The notes under the pieces: generated by a model
What the model saw: only the letters and a program-made list of their open reading frames with translations
Database searches by the model: none
What the model was told of the DNA's origin: nothing
In this document: piece by piece, positions 26,789 through 35,493 of the stretch
How positions within the stretch are numbered: the stretch's first letter is position 1
How the letters are laid out: every line of letters begins with the position of its first letter
Made by a program: the position numbers and the translations under genes
Assembly (NCBI RefSeq): GCF_003945345.1
Contig: NZ_AP019308.1
Coordinates: 3,348,001-3,412,000 of the forward strand
Direction of reading: 5' to 3'
Length of the DNA stretch: 64,000 nucleotides
DNA from: Paenibacillus baekrokdamisoli
Lineage (GTDB): Bacteria; Bacillota; Bacilli; Paenibacillales; Paenibacillaceae

Positions 26789-26895
26789 AAATTATATTGC
26801 ACAGTTTAAGCATTAGTGAAATTTTTGTTAATAATATATGTATTTGTTGATAATTGTAATTAGAGTGCCAGTTCAACTAACGTATACGATAGTGT

Positions 26896-26926
26896 GGAGC
26901 AGCTGCCAGGAACAGCTCCTTTTTTC
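26896..26926 (+). terminator. Terminator after the AT-rich APH gene
   Basis: GGAGC pairs with GCTCC around a 14-nt loop, followed by six T. Confidence 0.7.
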
Positions 26927-27038
26927 TATTGATGTAACGGGCAGAATAGCTCAACACAGAAATTATGACGCACTTACTGGGAACTATTTCTTGTCTTACT
27001 CCGTACTAGTAGTATTCAAAAAACAAAGGAGATATATC

Positions 27039-27161
27039 ATGGATAACTTTATTGAAATCGGCCGTCGTGAAGGTAAGAAACTTCTAGGTATTGCTCTTGC
27101 GCTGGCCTTGATATTTGAGGGTCTACCGGCCTTCGCGAACTATCTGGACAGCCTTCACTAA
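27039..27161 (+). CDS. 40-aa single-span membrane peptide upstream of the FRG gene
   Basis: Starts MDNFIEIGRREGKK, then a hydrophobic segment (LLGIALALALIFEGLPAFA), and ends NYLDSLH. An excellent site, AAGGAG, lies 8 nt before the ATG, which is the main reason to accept such a short gene; the frame is open further upstream but without a ribosome site. Its stop is 22 bp before the FRG-domain gene, so the two are probably co-transcribed. It could be a membrane toxin, an anchor for the FRG protein, or a leader peptide. No known family is recognised. Confidence 0.5.
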   Translation: MDNFIEIGRREGKKLLGIALALALIFEGLPAFANYLDSLH

Positions 27162-27183
27162 AAGTGCATATAGAAGGGTCAAT

Positions 27184-27924
27184 ATGGCTTTCTCAGATAA
27201 ATTAATAGCATTATTAAACGAAGTTAAAGTATTTCAAGAAGCAAATATGCCCCACCAACTCTGGTATAGGGGGCAAGGCGTAGATAAACCTTTACATTCA
27301 AGTCTTTTCAGAACAAATTACTCAAGTATTGAAAAGTTGAAGAATACTGAAAGAAATGCATATTTCTTATTCCGTAATCTCGGTTATTCCCTCCTTAACA
27401 AGCAATCTGATATAGAATTACTTACTCATATGCAGCACTACGGAGTTAAAACTCGATTATTAGACTGGACAACTTCTCTGTTGTTTGCTGTATTTTTTGC
27501 GGTCGAATCAGGCGAATCACCAGTGATTTGGATGTTATCACCCGAAAAGATGAATAAAATAATGTTTAACGAAGAAATCTTACCCACGCCACCGTTCGCG
27601 GAGTCATATGAGGATGCAATTGGTACTGGTCAGCTATTCCCACATACTGTGGCATTCACTCCGATAAAGAATTCACCACGCCTATTAGCACAACAGGGCT
27701 TTTTCACCATGCAGGGTGATTCTGGTAACCCCTTGGAACTTGAGAAAAACGGTCAGTTAATTCACGCGGGAATATCGAGGAAACTCGAAATAGATTCGGA
27801 CTTGGCAACGGATTTGAAATGGTACCTAAACTTGAACAGCATAAATACCTTTGTAATTTACCCCGACCTCGATGGCTTGAGTAAACATTTGAATAAACTC
27901 TGTTTTAGAGACCGCGCCCTATAA
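27184..27924 (+). CDS. FRG-domain protein
   Basis: 246 aa. The FRG signature is clear: LWYRGQGVDKPLHSSLFR near the start (RGQ motif) and LLTHMQHYGVKTRLLDWTTS in the middle (QHYGxxTRLLDWT). The C-terminus is unclassified. The start ATG follows GAAGGGT; the frame opens upstream only by overlapping the 40-aa peptide gene. FRG proteins are widespread in accessory regions and some lie in defence neighbourhoods; their biochemical activity is, to my knowledge, not established. Here the gene sits among mobile-element scars with only the small membrane peptide as partner. Confidence 0.85.
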   Translation: MAFSDKLIALLNEVKVFQEANMPHQLWYRGQGVDKPLHSSLFRTNYSSIEKLKNTERNAYFLFRNLGYSLLNKQSDIELLTHMQHYGVKTRLLDWTTSLLFAVFFAVESGESPVIWMLSPEKMNKIMFNEEILPTPPFAESYEDAIGTGQLFPHTVAFTPIKNSPRLLAQQGFFTMQGDSGNPLELEKNGQLIHAGISRKLEIDSDLATDLKWYLNLNSINTFVIYPDLDGLSKHLNKLCFRDRAL

Positions 27925-28087
27925 ACCTATAAATTCCATCGTTTAACGACGGGTACGAGAGCTCAACATCCAAAATACGTTCTTCAGAAGAATGTGTAGA
28001 TTCGATTCTAAAATGTTTGTTTGGTAGGTCCGAAGGTTAATCACAATACCGAGGGACGGGGAACGATATCGCAATGAACTACATCAT

Positions 28088-28116
28088 GAGGCTGCCGTTG
28101 ATTGAACGGCAGCCTC
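28088..28116 (+). terminator. Strong hairpin downstream of the FRG gene
   Basis: GAGGCTGCCGTT and AACGGCAGCCTC pair perfectly around a 5-nt loop. There is no T run after it, so termination is likely but not certain. Confidence 0.55.
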
Positions 28117-28165
28117 GTTACGAACGGGCAGGTTAGCGCAGCCATGATATTTGAAATTCCCAGCA

Positions 28166-28427
28166 ATGGTCGTTCACGCTGTCATCTACATCAGAGTGAG
28201 CACTGAGGAGCAAGCATTGCAGGGGTACAGCCTTGAACTCAAGTCGAAGAAGTTAAGGCAAAATGTCGGCAGGAATCCAGGAAGTTTCCAGCAACGATGA
28301 CGTACATCGGAGCTTCCGATGTGACGCCGTAAACGTTTGTCAATTCCACTGTCGATTCACCGACTGGAATGCCCGCGTCGTCTACGACATCACGAGCAAG
28401 CCGCCGGCGACGATCGAATGGGAGTAA
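28166..28427 (+). pseudogene. Serine-recombinase remnant (both ends, middle deleted)
   Basis: The frame from 28166 reads VVHAVIYIRVSTEEQALQGY, the catalytic N-terminus of resolvase/invertase-type large recombinases (Ser in RVST), and stops at about 28300. After about 30 bp another frame reads RFTDWNARVVYDITSKPP and ATIEWE to a stop at 28427, which resembles the C-terminus of SpoIVCA-like recombinases. About 1 kb of the gene must be missing. It marks a former phage-like or conjugative element. Confidence 0.7.
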
Positions 28428-28430
28428 TGA

Positions 28431-28505
28431 AAGAAACTCCGAAAACCCACTACATTCAAGGGTTTTCGGGTTTTCGGGTTTTCGGGTTTTCGGAGTTTCT
28501 TTTTT
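28431..28505. terminator. Terminator hairpin containing four GGGTTTTC units
   Basis: AGAAACTCCGAAAACCC pairs with GGGTTTTCGGAGTTTCT, followed by TTTTTT on the plus strand; the loop holds extra copies of GGGTTTTC, so several registers can pair. It closes the recombinase remnant and ends at the stop of the minus-strand APH gene, so it may serve both sides. Confidence 0.7.
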
Positions 28506-29526
28506 AGAGTCTACCCTGTGCGGGGCTGGTCTTCATTTCATAGATTTTTTGAAGCGTGTGGACAAGCTTAGTCTTCTCGTCATCGTCCTCTGTATGGAGA
28601 TACCACTCCACAAGCCTGTACCCGAATACGAGAAGGATCAGCTCGTAGACGCAATGATCGGCGATAGGGGATACATCCGCATACTCCGAAAAGCCTTTGT
28701 AATACGCGGGGACACATCGCTGGTAGTATTCGACCATGTGATCGATATCCGCTTCATCCGCAATCAGGCTTGCGAGATCCTCGCCCAAGTAGCCCCATCC
28801 GGATGTATCCCAGTCGATGAGCGCGATTTTCCCATCGGCATAGATCAGGTTGGTCACCCAGAAGTCCCGGTGGCATAGCACGAGGGGCAATTTTTCGATG
28901 CGGGAGAGTATCTCGTCTGCGTGCTCATCGATGTCGATGAGCATTTGCCGCACGTGCTGCAGGAATTCGCAGTCATCCGAGCGTATATAATCGTAGACGA
29001 CCGGCCATGACCGGTAATGCAGATACGTATTCTTCATGAGATCCGCATGGCTCAGGTTGGTCAGGCTCTGCAGCACAGCGGGCTGCTCCGCATACAGCTT
29101 GCCTTGATAACGTCCTAACTCCAGTGCAGCCTGTTCATACATGTTACCGGTCAAGTCTAAACCGGTTACGCCATCGATATATTCCAGCCACAGCTGGAAT
29201 TCATTTTCTTCGGCATTGATCTCGGCATGATAACATGTCGGCCAGCGGAAGGCATCCGAGAACGTCGCTCCAAAGTCAGACGCATAGAGATCATATTCTC
29301 GGCGCCATGAACCCGGATCGCCGTAACGCTCCCATTTCTTCTGGATTTTCAGCACGATACGGTACGGCATTTTTTCGCCATCCGCAGTTTCGGCGATCCC
29401 CGTTACCAGGTACACATTTCCCACAGTTCCGCCCTGTAACGGCATGGTTTGGCAGTCGGCCGAGATGATATCCTTCTTGAACCGTCGGCTTAAGGCATAG
29501 ATCAGCGTTTCGAATTTAATATTCAT
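28504..29526 (-). CDS. Aminoglycoside phosphotransferase family protein (second)
   Basis: 340 aa from an ATG that has GGAGG 8 nt upstream and overlaps the rsgA-like stop by 4 bp (ATGA). Kinase motifs: QGGTVGNVYLV loop, YRIVLKIQKKW lysine, catalytic LCHRDFWVTNLIY (His-Arg-Asp and Asn) and ALIDWDTSGWGYLGEDLA. The protein is GC-richer than the APH gene at 25.8 kb and not closely similar to it. The substrate is unknown; an antibiotic role is possible but not shown. Confidence 0.85.
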   Translation of the reverse strand: MNIKFETLIYALSRRFKKDIISADCQTMPLQGGTVGNVYLVTGIAETADGEKMPYRIVLKIQKKWERYGDPGSWRREYDLYASDFGATFSDAFRWPTCYHAEINAEENEFQLWLEYIDGVTGLDLTGNMYEQAALELGRYQGKLYAEQPAVLQSLTNLSHADLMKNTYLHYRSWPVVYDYIRSDDCEFLQHVRQMLIDIDEHADEILSRIEKLPLVLCHRDFWVTNLIYADGKIALIDWDTSGWGYLGEDLASLIADEADIDHMVEYYQRCVPAYYKGFSEYADVSPIADHCVYELILLVFGYRLVEWYLHTEDDDEKTKLVHTLQKIYEMKTSPAQGRL

Positions 29527-30269
29527 TTCTTCCATCCTCCGTTTTTCTTCGTTTGCTTGCTCCACATGGCGATCGTTTTGTTTCGAGCCCTCTTGTCGAT
29601 GAGGTAGCTCGTTTTATCCTGGACATACTTGTTCTCATGCTGCTGGGCAACATAATGCTCCCACCGTTCACGCGGCAACGAACCGTCGGCAAGCACGGCG
29701 AGAACGGCACAGCCCGGCTCGGCCTGATGGCGGCAATCCGTAAATCGGCATTGCGGGAACCATTCCTCCACATCGGTAAAGCTTGCGCGTATGCCTTCGT
29801 CGGCATCAAAAAGCCCAAGCTCACGCATACCCGGCGTATCGATGACCATCGTACCGGAGGGGAGCATGAACAGCTGACGGTGCGTTGTCGTATGCCGCCC
29901 CCGGCTGTCGACCTCCCGGATCGCCTGAACCTTCATTACGTCCTGTTCTATCAACGCATTGAGTAGAGATGATTTACCGACGCCGGACATGCCGAGAAAG
30001 ACGACTGTTTTACCAGGCATCAAGTAGGGAGCGAGTTCGTTCAGCCCCAGGCCTGTATGACTGCAGATCGCGTGAACCGGCACATCAGGGATGCTTTGTG
30101 TGACATCTGCGAGCAGGAGATTATAATCTTCAACGACAAGCGTGCCCCTTCCTGAACCCATGTCCGGCAAAGCGCCCTTCCAAGCCTGCTGCGAGCTTTT
30201 CTCCAAAAAACTTGCCCTACTTGCGATACGGTCCACCTCGTTTGAGGCTTCGGCAACGTAGGAGCACAA
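29523..30269 (-). pseudogene. rsgA: N-terminally decayed RsgA-like ribosome-assembly GTPase
   Basis: The 248-codon frame has a full circularly permuted GTPase (GMSGVGKSSLLNALI P-loop, DTPGMREL, RHTTTHRQLF) and the zinc domain (CRFTDCRHQAEPGCAV). The normal OB domain and roughly 100 further residues are absent: the frame begins beside the permease terminator. Upstream of about 30110 a neighbouring frame shows faint matches to the missing segment (WVQEGARL for WESGAxP), suggesting a frameshift. Intact RsgA is about 300-350 aa and acts on 30S maturation. I treat this as a decaying paralogue; it could still be expressed, being coupled to the APH gene. Confidence 0.7.
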
Positions 30270-30292
30270 AAAAAGAGGGGTGGCTGTCCCCT
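30266..30292 (-). terminator. Terminator of the amino-acid permease gene
   Basis: On the minus strand AGAGGGG and CCCCTCT pair around an 8-nt loop, followed by seven T. Confidence 0.88.
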
Positions 30293-30330
30293 CTCTTCGC
30301 TAACCATTTCTGGATTAATGGATATTGCTT

Positions 30331-31737
30331 TTACTTTTTACCAATCAATCTTTCCTTAGTTCCACCATCCGTTTGAGCACTCACCTGAACAGACTTGCCA
30401 ACTCCGAAAGCGTAGTAACTAAGTACAACGATACCTATGAAAACAATTCCGGCAATAAGAGAGACGCGTGTATCATCATTAATCCACATACTGACCAATA
30501 CCATAAGTAAAAAAGCAATGGTTACATAGTTTGTCACTGGTGCGAAAGGCATTTTGAACGGATGATTATCCAATTCAGCTCCCTTTACTTTTCTGAATTT
30601 CATTTGACTGATCAGAATAACAAACCACGGCACCATACCGGGAAGTACGCTGGCGCTGTACACATACACAAACAGATTTTCCGGTGCAATGTAGCTTAAG
30701 ATCACACCAATGCCCAATCCCACGAGTACGCCAATCGTTCCCAGCAGGGGCACGCCGTTATGGGATAGCTTCGTAAATATTTTCGGTGCCTGTCCATTTA
30801 CTCCTAATGTATAAAGCATGCGCCCTGCGCTATAAATCCCACTATTACAACCTGACATAGCTGACGTGATGACGACAAAGTTGATGATCCCTGCCGCTGC
30901 TGTAATCCCGATTTTCGCAAATGTTGCCACGAACGGGCTGCCGATTGCATGCAATTGATCCCAAGGGTAAACAGTTACGATCACAAAAATCGCGCCAATA
31001 TAGAAAATTAAAATACGCCAAATAATACTTTGAGTCGCACTCATTAACGTTTTTTGTGGGTTTTTTGCCTCGCCCGCAGTAATCCCGATAAGTTCCACAC
31101 CTTGATAAGCCCCAATTACCAGCGAGAGAGCAAAGAAAAAGCCTGACCATCCACCGGTAAAAAAGCCCCCATGCTCCCATAGGTTAGATAACCCGATTGC
31201 GTTTCCACCGTTGCCAATCCCAAAGAAAATTAGACCAATCCCTGCAACAATCATCAATACGATGGTTACGACTTTAATCATGGAAAACCAAAACTCAAAT
31301 TCACCGAATGATTTAACAGAGAATAGGTTCGCTGCACCGAGAATCACCATTGCGATAATACCTGGTATCCACGCGGGTAAATCCGGAAACCAATACTTCA
31401 TATATGTCCCAACCGCAATGATTTCCGCCATCCCGACAACGACCCACTGGAACCAGTTGCTCCAAGCCGTCGTGTAACCTGCCAAAGGATGAATGTACTT
31501 ATAGCCAAAGGTCGCAAAGGACCCCGTGCTCGGTTCTACGTACTGCATTTCCCCCATTGCACGCATGATGAAAAATATAAAAATCCCTACAAGTGCATAC
31601 GCAAGCATAACTGATGGACCTGTCCATTTTATCGTGCTTGCAGAACCCATAAATAACCCTACGCCGATTGTGCCGCCCAAAGCAATCATTTGAATATGAC
31701 GCGCTTCGAGGCCCCTCTTCAATTCTTTATTTTTCAC
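30331..31737 (-). CDS. APC-superfamily amino-acid permease
   Basis: 468 aa with about 12 hydrophobic segments. The N-terminus [25 protein letters not shown] (written in part) is typical of the AAT group (GabP, ProY, AlaP, LysP); [16 protein letters not shown] is the substrate-binding unwound TM1. [15 protein letters not shown] is the TM6 to loop signature. It imports an amino acid by proton symport. The proline dehydrogenase gene is the next intact gene upstream on the same strand, so proline is a reasonable guess, but specificity is not readable from sequence. Confidence 0.9.
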   Translation of the reverse strand: MKNKELKRGLEARHIQMIALGGTIGVGLFMGSASTIKWTGPSVMLAYALVGIFIFFIMRAMGEMQYVEPSTGSFATFGYKYIHPLAGYTTAWSNWFQWVVVGMAEIIAVGTYMKYWFPDLPAWIPGIIAMVILGAANLFSVKSFGEFEFWFSMIKVVTIVLMIVAGIGLIFFGIGNGGNAIGLSNLWEHGGFFTGGWSGFFFALSLVIGAYQGVELIGITAGEAKNPQKTLMSATQSIIWRILIFYIGAIFVIVTVYPWDQLHAIGSPFVATFAKIGITAAAGIINFVVITSAMSGCNSGIYSAGRMLYTLGVNGQAPKIFTKLSHNGVPLLGTIGVLVGLGIGVILSYIAPENLFVYVYSASVLPGMVPWFVILISQMKFRKVKGAELDNHPFKMPFAPVTNYVTIAFLLMVLVSMWINDDTRVSLIAGIVFIGIVVLSYYAFGVGKSVQVSAQTDGGTKERLIGKK

Positions 31738-32503
31738 TTCAGCTCCTCTTCCTCTCTGCTACTCTAGAATGTTATTTTGAACAAGCTGAAAAAACCAACA
31801 ATGATAAAGCAGGTCCGTATTTTAATTATTTGCAAGCATTTTCCAGTACATTTCTGATGAATCCCATTGTAATGTTTTTATCTGATGAAAACAATCACAT
31901 TAAATTGGAAATTTACGCTACCTTGATTTAAGTCAATGACAAGCCATGCAATTAGAGAAATTCTGCGTCACTTGCGGTACGGTTCAGCTTAACCTAGCTG
32001 TCCGCACCTGCAAATGAAGAAAGCCTTGCAGGAGAATTGCTTTATATCTATAATTTTTCAGTTAAAGGAACCTGTTTTTAAGCTTGGGGCTTCATTGAGA
32101 ACTCTCGGAATATGCTTATTTATTATATCGTCAAGATCCAATGCAAAAATATGTGCGTGTACATTCACTTTCGAAGCATAGAACACCTTTTTCACCAATT
32201 TTCGTCATCCCTTAAAAAAATACTACCATTTTACTATTCCCCTTTACTATAAGTAATTCAAATTTTTCAAAAAAAACGTTGCCTTCACTTATGATAAGGC
32301 TCACCGTGAATTATCCTAGAATTTATCGCATGGATTAGCTTATTTACAGTTCTCTCGATGCTCCGATAACCCATTCTTTAATCGTAGTGGAGTGCGAAAG
32401 AAAGTACGTGCTGATGCTGAGTCAATGGAAGAATGAAACTCATTCCATAATCTGTGGTGCTGCATCAGCAGCATGTATGGCTAACGGGGAACGATAGTTG
32501 AAT
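31738..32503. other. Gene-free 0.77-kb stretch between permease and proline dehydrogenase
   Basis: No credible gene on either strand. A hairpin with 9-bp arms TGCTGATGC/GCATCAGCA (32409-32470), with an inner ATGGAAGAATGA-type helix, precedes a terminator. The rest is AT-rich and shows nothing clear. Confidence 0.5.
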
Positions 32504-32548
32504 AAAGAAGGAGCAGATTTCGCCGCGGCAGTTGCTCCTTCTTTTTAT
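32504..32548 (+). terminator. Orphan plus-strand terminator
   Basis: AAAGAAGGAGCA pairs with TGCTCCTTCTTTTT. No plus-strand gene precedes it, so it probably survives from a lost gene or ends a small RNA containing the hairpin at 32409-32470. Confidence 0.7.
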
Positions 32549-32583
32549 TGAGCTCACAGGCATTTCAGTGCGATAAGCAGACA

Positions 32584-32611
32584 ATAAAAGAGACCACTTC
32601 AAGTGGTCTTT
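32584..32611 (-). terminator. Terminator of the proline dehydrogenase gene
   Basis: AGACCACTT and AAGTGGTCT pair, followed on the minus strand by CTTTTATT. Confidence 0.75.
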
Positions 32612-32659
32612 GGGGTAAGAAGTGATAGGATGATGGCTCATCGTTTTAGTCTTAGCGGT

Positions 32660-33622
32660 TTAGTAAAGTTGAGAGGAGTCTTCCACACCACGAATCATGT
32701 CCGTAATAGCAACATAAATGTTTGGAGGATATTCGGCGATTCTATGGCAAAGGTATAAGTACCACTCAGTACCATAGGTTAGATAAACCCGAACGGGTAG
32801 CCCGTCATCTTTAAGTTGTTTACACAGATCGGGATGGATTCCATATAGCATCTCGGCTTCTACATTCGGGTTTTGCAAATAACCTCGTTCGATGATTTGT
32901 TGGTACATGACTTCATCATGAGAAGCGATTGAAACTTGTTTCCCTGCTTTCACGCACAAATCTACCAATTCAAGGTAACGCTCATTTAAATTTTGTGAAC
33001 GAGGAATACAAATATCTGGCGGCTCTTGGTATGCACCTTTAACGATACGAATTGTACCAGCGTAGTTTAGTAGATCGTTGATATCATTAAGAGTACGTTG
33101 TAATTGGGCTTGAAGTGTAATCCCTACATTGGAATAATCTACAACGACCCTTTTGTAAATAGACAGTATTTGATCCGTTTTAGTCGATTCCTCCATGCTA
33201 ATCATAATAGACAGATCGTCGGATTGTGCTTCTTTAGCAATTTCTACTAAGTATTGATAGGCAAGCTGAGGGTCAATAGATAAGCCAATATGGGATAGAT
33301 CAAGAGAAATGCGAGAACTTAATCCTTGCTTTGCACATTCTTTCATCAAAGTTATAAACTCATCTTTGGCTTGAATACACTCGTCCTTACTGGTGGTGTT
33401 CTCCCCTATATATTCAAGAGAAATACGGTATCCCTTCTGTATTAGTTGATTCCCTACCGATAAGCCGTCTTCTCTTGAATCGCCTGTTACAAATCGTTTA
33501 GACGCACGCTCAAAAATCGGATAAAGCTCGTTGGATTGTTGAATGTACTTCTTAATTTCTAAATTTCGCGCAACGGATTTTAACGTATCTGTAAACTGTT
33601 TTTCAACGGATGATTGTGCCAA
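32660..33622 (-). CDS. Proline dehydrogenase (FAD-dependent)
   Basis: 320 aa from a TTG preceded by GAGGGAG; ATGs 6 and 10 codons upstream lack ribosome sites. Beta/alpha-barrel motifs of the ProDH family are visible: SLDLSHIGLS, IRIVKGAYQEP, ASHDEVMY, NVEAEMLYGIHPDLC, VRVYLTYGTEWYLYLCHRIAE. The usual arginine pair near the C-terminus (RRxxE) is CHRIAE here, one Arg replaced by His. It oxidises proline to pyrroline-5-carboxylate at the membrane or in the cytoplasm. No P5C dehydrogenase is adjacent. The nearby permease may supply substrate. Confidence 0.85.
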   Translation of the reverse strand: MAQSSVEKQFTDTLKSVARNLEIKKYIQQSNELYPIFERASKRFVTGDSREDGLSVGNQLIQKGYRISLEYIGENTTSKDECIQAKDEFITLMKECAKQGLSSRISLDLSHIGLSIDPQLAYQYLVEIAKEAQSDDLSIMISMEESTKTDQILSIYKRVVVDYSNVGITLQAQLQRTLNDINDLLNYAGTIRIVKGAYQEPPDICIPRSQNLNERYLELVDLCVKAGKQVSIASHDEVMYQQIIERGYLQNPNVEAEMLYGIHPDLCKQLKDDGLPVRVYLTYGTEWYLYLCHRIAEYPPNIYVAITDMIRGVEDSSQLY

Positions 33623-33926
33623 TTTTTCTCCCTCTTTCATTTTGAGTCCCATAAAAATTATAATTCAAATAGCTCTCTAAACACTATAACAGTTTTGAAA
33701 GCACCGATACAATTGGAGGAGAGACACTAAGTTTGGAATCGGACAATGTTCTTGTCATCCGACATGATCGTTTTTTTTCGGTAAATTCTCCCCTCACTCC
33801 CCCTTTGCCCTCCCTTCACTCCCTTTTTTATGGTAGAATGTAGATTCCTATTTTCATAGGGCTGCAACATTTACAGGTGGAGCCTACGTCTCTACCAATA
33901 GTAATTCAAGAGGAGATTGATTAACT

Positions 33927-34352
33927 ATGAATGCCACCACGATCGAGTCGTCGACACCTAGCGGGTATGAACGCCAGCCCCGTAAATCCAAACCATCCAT
34001 TTCCTTATTCCTTTCCATATGGATTATCTTAATTGCAGCCGGGGTGCTTGGCACTATCTGGTATACAGGGAAAATGAAAGAACAGCTTGCCACTCAGATC
34101 AGCAAGCAGACCGCTCAGCAAATCGCCATTCTTCAAACCAATTACGAGACTCAGATCAAACAATTGGAGACCAATTTCACAAGTGAAATCGGCAAGGTTC
34201 AAGGAAAGGTCGATGCTCTTAATGAGCTGCTGGAGTTCTCCAAGGATAATGCCAGCAGCAAGACCGATAATAGCAACAAACTATACAGCCAGATTAGCGA
34301 AGTGAAGAAGCAGCTGGATGAATTAAAGAAAAGTTTGGATGTGTTGAAATGA
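33927..34352 (+). CDS. Single-span membrane protein with coiled coil
   Basis: 141 aa. A basic N-terminal tail (ERQPRKSKPS) is followed by one membrane segment (SLFLSIWIILIAAGVLGTIW, about residues 26-45). The rest is an extended coiled coil rich in Lys, Gln and Glu (QTNYETQIKQLETNF, QISEVKKQLDELKKSLDVLK). The topology suggests an extracytoplasmic coiled coil. It overlaps the following phosphodiester-glycosidase gene by 4 bp (ATGA), so the two products probably work together at the cell surface. AGAGGAG precedes the ATG. No named family. Confidence 0.8.
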   Translation: MNATTIESSTPSGYERQPRKSKPSISLFLSIWIILIAAGVLGTIWYTGKMKEQLATQISKQTAQQIAILQTNYETQIKQLETNFTSEIGKVQGKVDALNELLEFSKDNASSKTDNSNKLYSQISEVKKQLDELKKSLDVLK

Positions 34353-35422
34353 CCTTGAATGTCAAACAGCTTAATCGGTTAGCTCTGCTGACTTTGGCTC
34401 CTTTTCTCGGATTAGTTATTTGGCTAGCTGCAGCAAATGTTTCCTTATCTTTACCTGAAGAAGCTTTTCCCAAGCAAACAACGGAGATTACGGCTATCCC
34501 TGCCCAGACATCTGTTCTCCTGAAGCAGCTTGATCAAGCCAAACAATCTGCCTTACATACGGCATCCGCTATCAAGAAAACAGTGTCACTCTACCATGCT
34601 ACGAATCAAAGCATGTCTGTTCTTGTGAAGACAGCTTCCATGCAAGCAGATAGACCTGGAGCTATCTATGATCGCCGAATTACTAGGGCAATAGGATCTC
34701 CTGCACGTTCGGTGCAATCCGACAAAATAACGGCGCAGCTCTTCAACATTCATGCTCAGAATTTCAATGGCTATGCGCTGAAAGTGAAATTGAAATCAGA
34801 CAGCGGCATGAAAATGGTGCTTGGTAAGGATAAGCTTGGCGGTGCAGAGACGACTTTAGCCGCGGCCAAGCGATACCAAGCCATCGCCGGTATTAATGCC
34901 GGCGGCTTCGCTGATCAGGATGGCAAGCGTTACCCGCTTAGTACGACTGTTATGGAAGGGCAATATTTGAGCGGCTTCGAGCCTACCTATAAGGATCTCT
35001 TCTTTGTGGGACTTAACAAAGACAGGAAACTGATTGGCGGGAAATTCAACGATAAGAGTCAACTGGATAAGCAGAGTCCTAAGTTCGGAGCTTCCTTTGT
35101 ACCCGTGCTGATGAAGAATGGTGTACCGCAGACCATTCCGACCAAATGGCAATCCAGTCCTACCCGAGCACCTCGTACAGTAGTAGCTAATTACAAGGAT
35201 AATCAGCTCTTGTTTCTCGTTATCGATGGTCATAATGAAAGCGGCAGCTCAGGGGCAACACTGAAGGAAATGCAGATCCTGCTCTCCAGATTTGGTGCGA
35301 TTGATGGCTATAATCTCGATGGAGGCGGCTCCTCCTCGCTCGTATTTAATGGACAGGTTGTCAACCATCCTTCTGATGGCGCATTGCGACCCGTACCCAC
35401 CAACTTTCTATTCTTCGAATAG
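34349..35422 (+). CDS. Phosphodiester glycosidase (NAGPA) family exported protein
   Basis: 357 aa. One N-terminal membrane segment (LALLTLAPFLGLVIWLAAAN) acts as signal/anchor, then about 100 residues of linker. The NAGPA domain spans about residues 140-357: INAGGFADQDG, SPTRAPRTVVA, LLFLVIDGHNESGSSGATL and YNLDGGGSSSLVFNG, ending with a short beta strand. The family removes sugars joined through phosphodiesters, for example in wall polymers (human uncovering enzyme, bacterial YigE-like proteins). It is coupled to the coiled-coil membrane protein, so it is probably a cell-envelope enzyme. Confidence 0.88.
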   Translation: MTLNVKQLNRLALLTLAPFLGLVIWLAAANVSLSLPEEAFPKQTTEITAIPAQTSVLLKQLDQAKQSALHTASAIKKTVSLYHATNQSMSVLVKTASMQADRPGAIYDRRITRAIGSPARSVQSDKITAQLFNIHAQNFNGYALKVKLKSDSGMKMVLGKDKLGGAETTLAAAKRYQAIAGINAGGFADQDGKRYPLSTTVMEGQYLSGFEPTYKDLFFVGLNKDRKLIGGKFNDKSQLDKQSPKFGASFVPVLMKNGVPQTIPTKWQSSPTRAPRTVVANYKDNQLLFLVIDGHNESGSSGATLKEMQILLSRFGAIDGYNLDGGGSSSLVFNGQVVNHPSDGALRPVPTNFLFFE

Positions 35423-35433
35423 TTCTTCTCGTG

Positions 35434-35471
35434 CAGAAGAGCCCGGTTCCATAAGGAACCGGGCTCTTCTG
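35434..35471. terminator. Long hairpin between convergent genes
   Basis: CAGAAGAGCCCGGTTCC and GGAACCGGGCTCTTCTG pair perfectly (17 bp) around ATAA. No T tract is present on either side, but its place between convergent stops fits a bidirectional terminator. Confidence 0.8.
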
Positions 35472-35493
35472 CTATATGGTTTCGCATCATCGC

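Noticed and set aside
26838..27038. Upstream extension of the 40-aa peptide into a 107-aa protein
   Set aside because: The added part covers the APH terminator and lacks a ribosome site, whereas the internal ATG has an excellent one.
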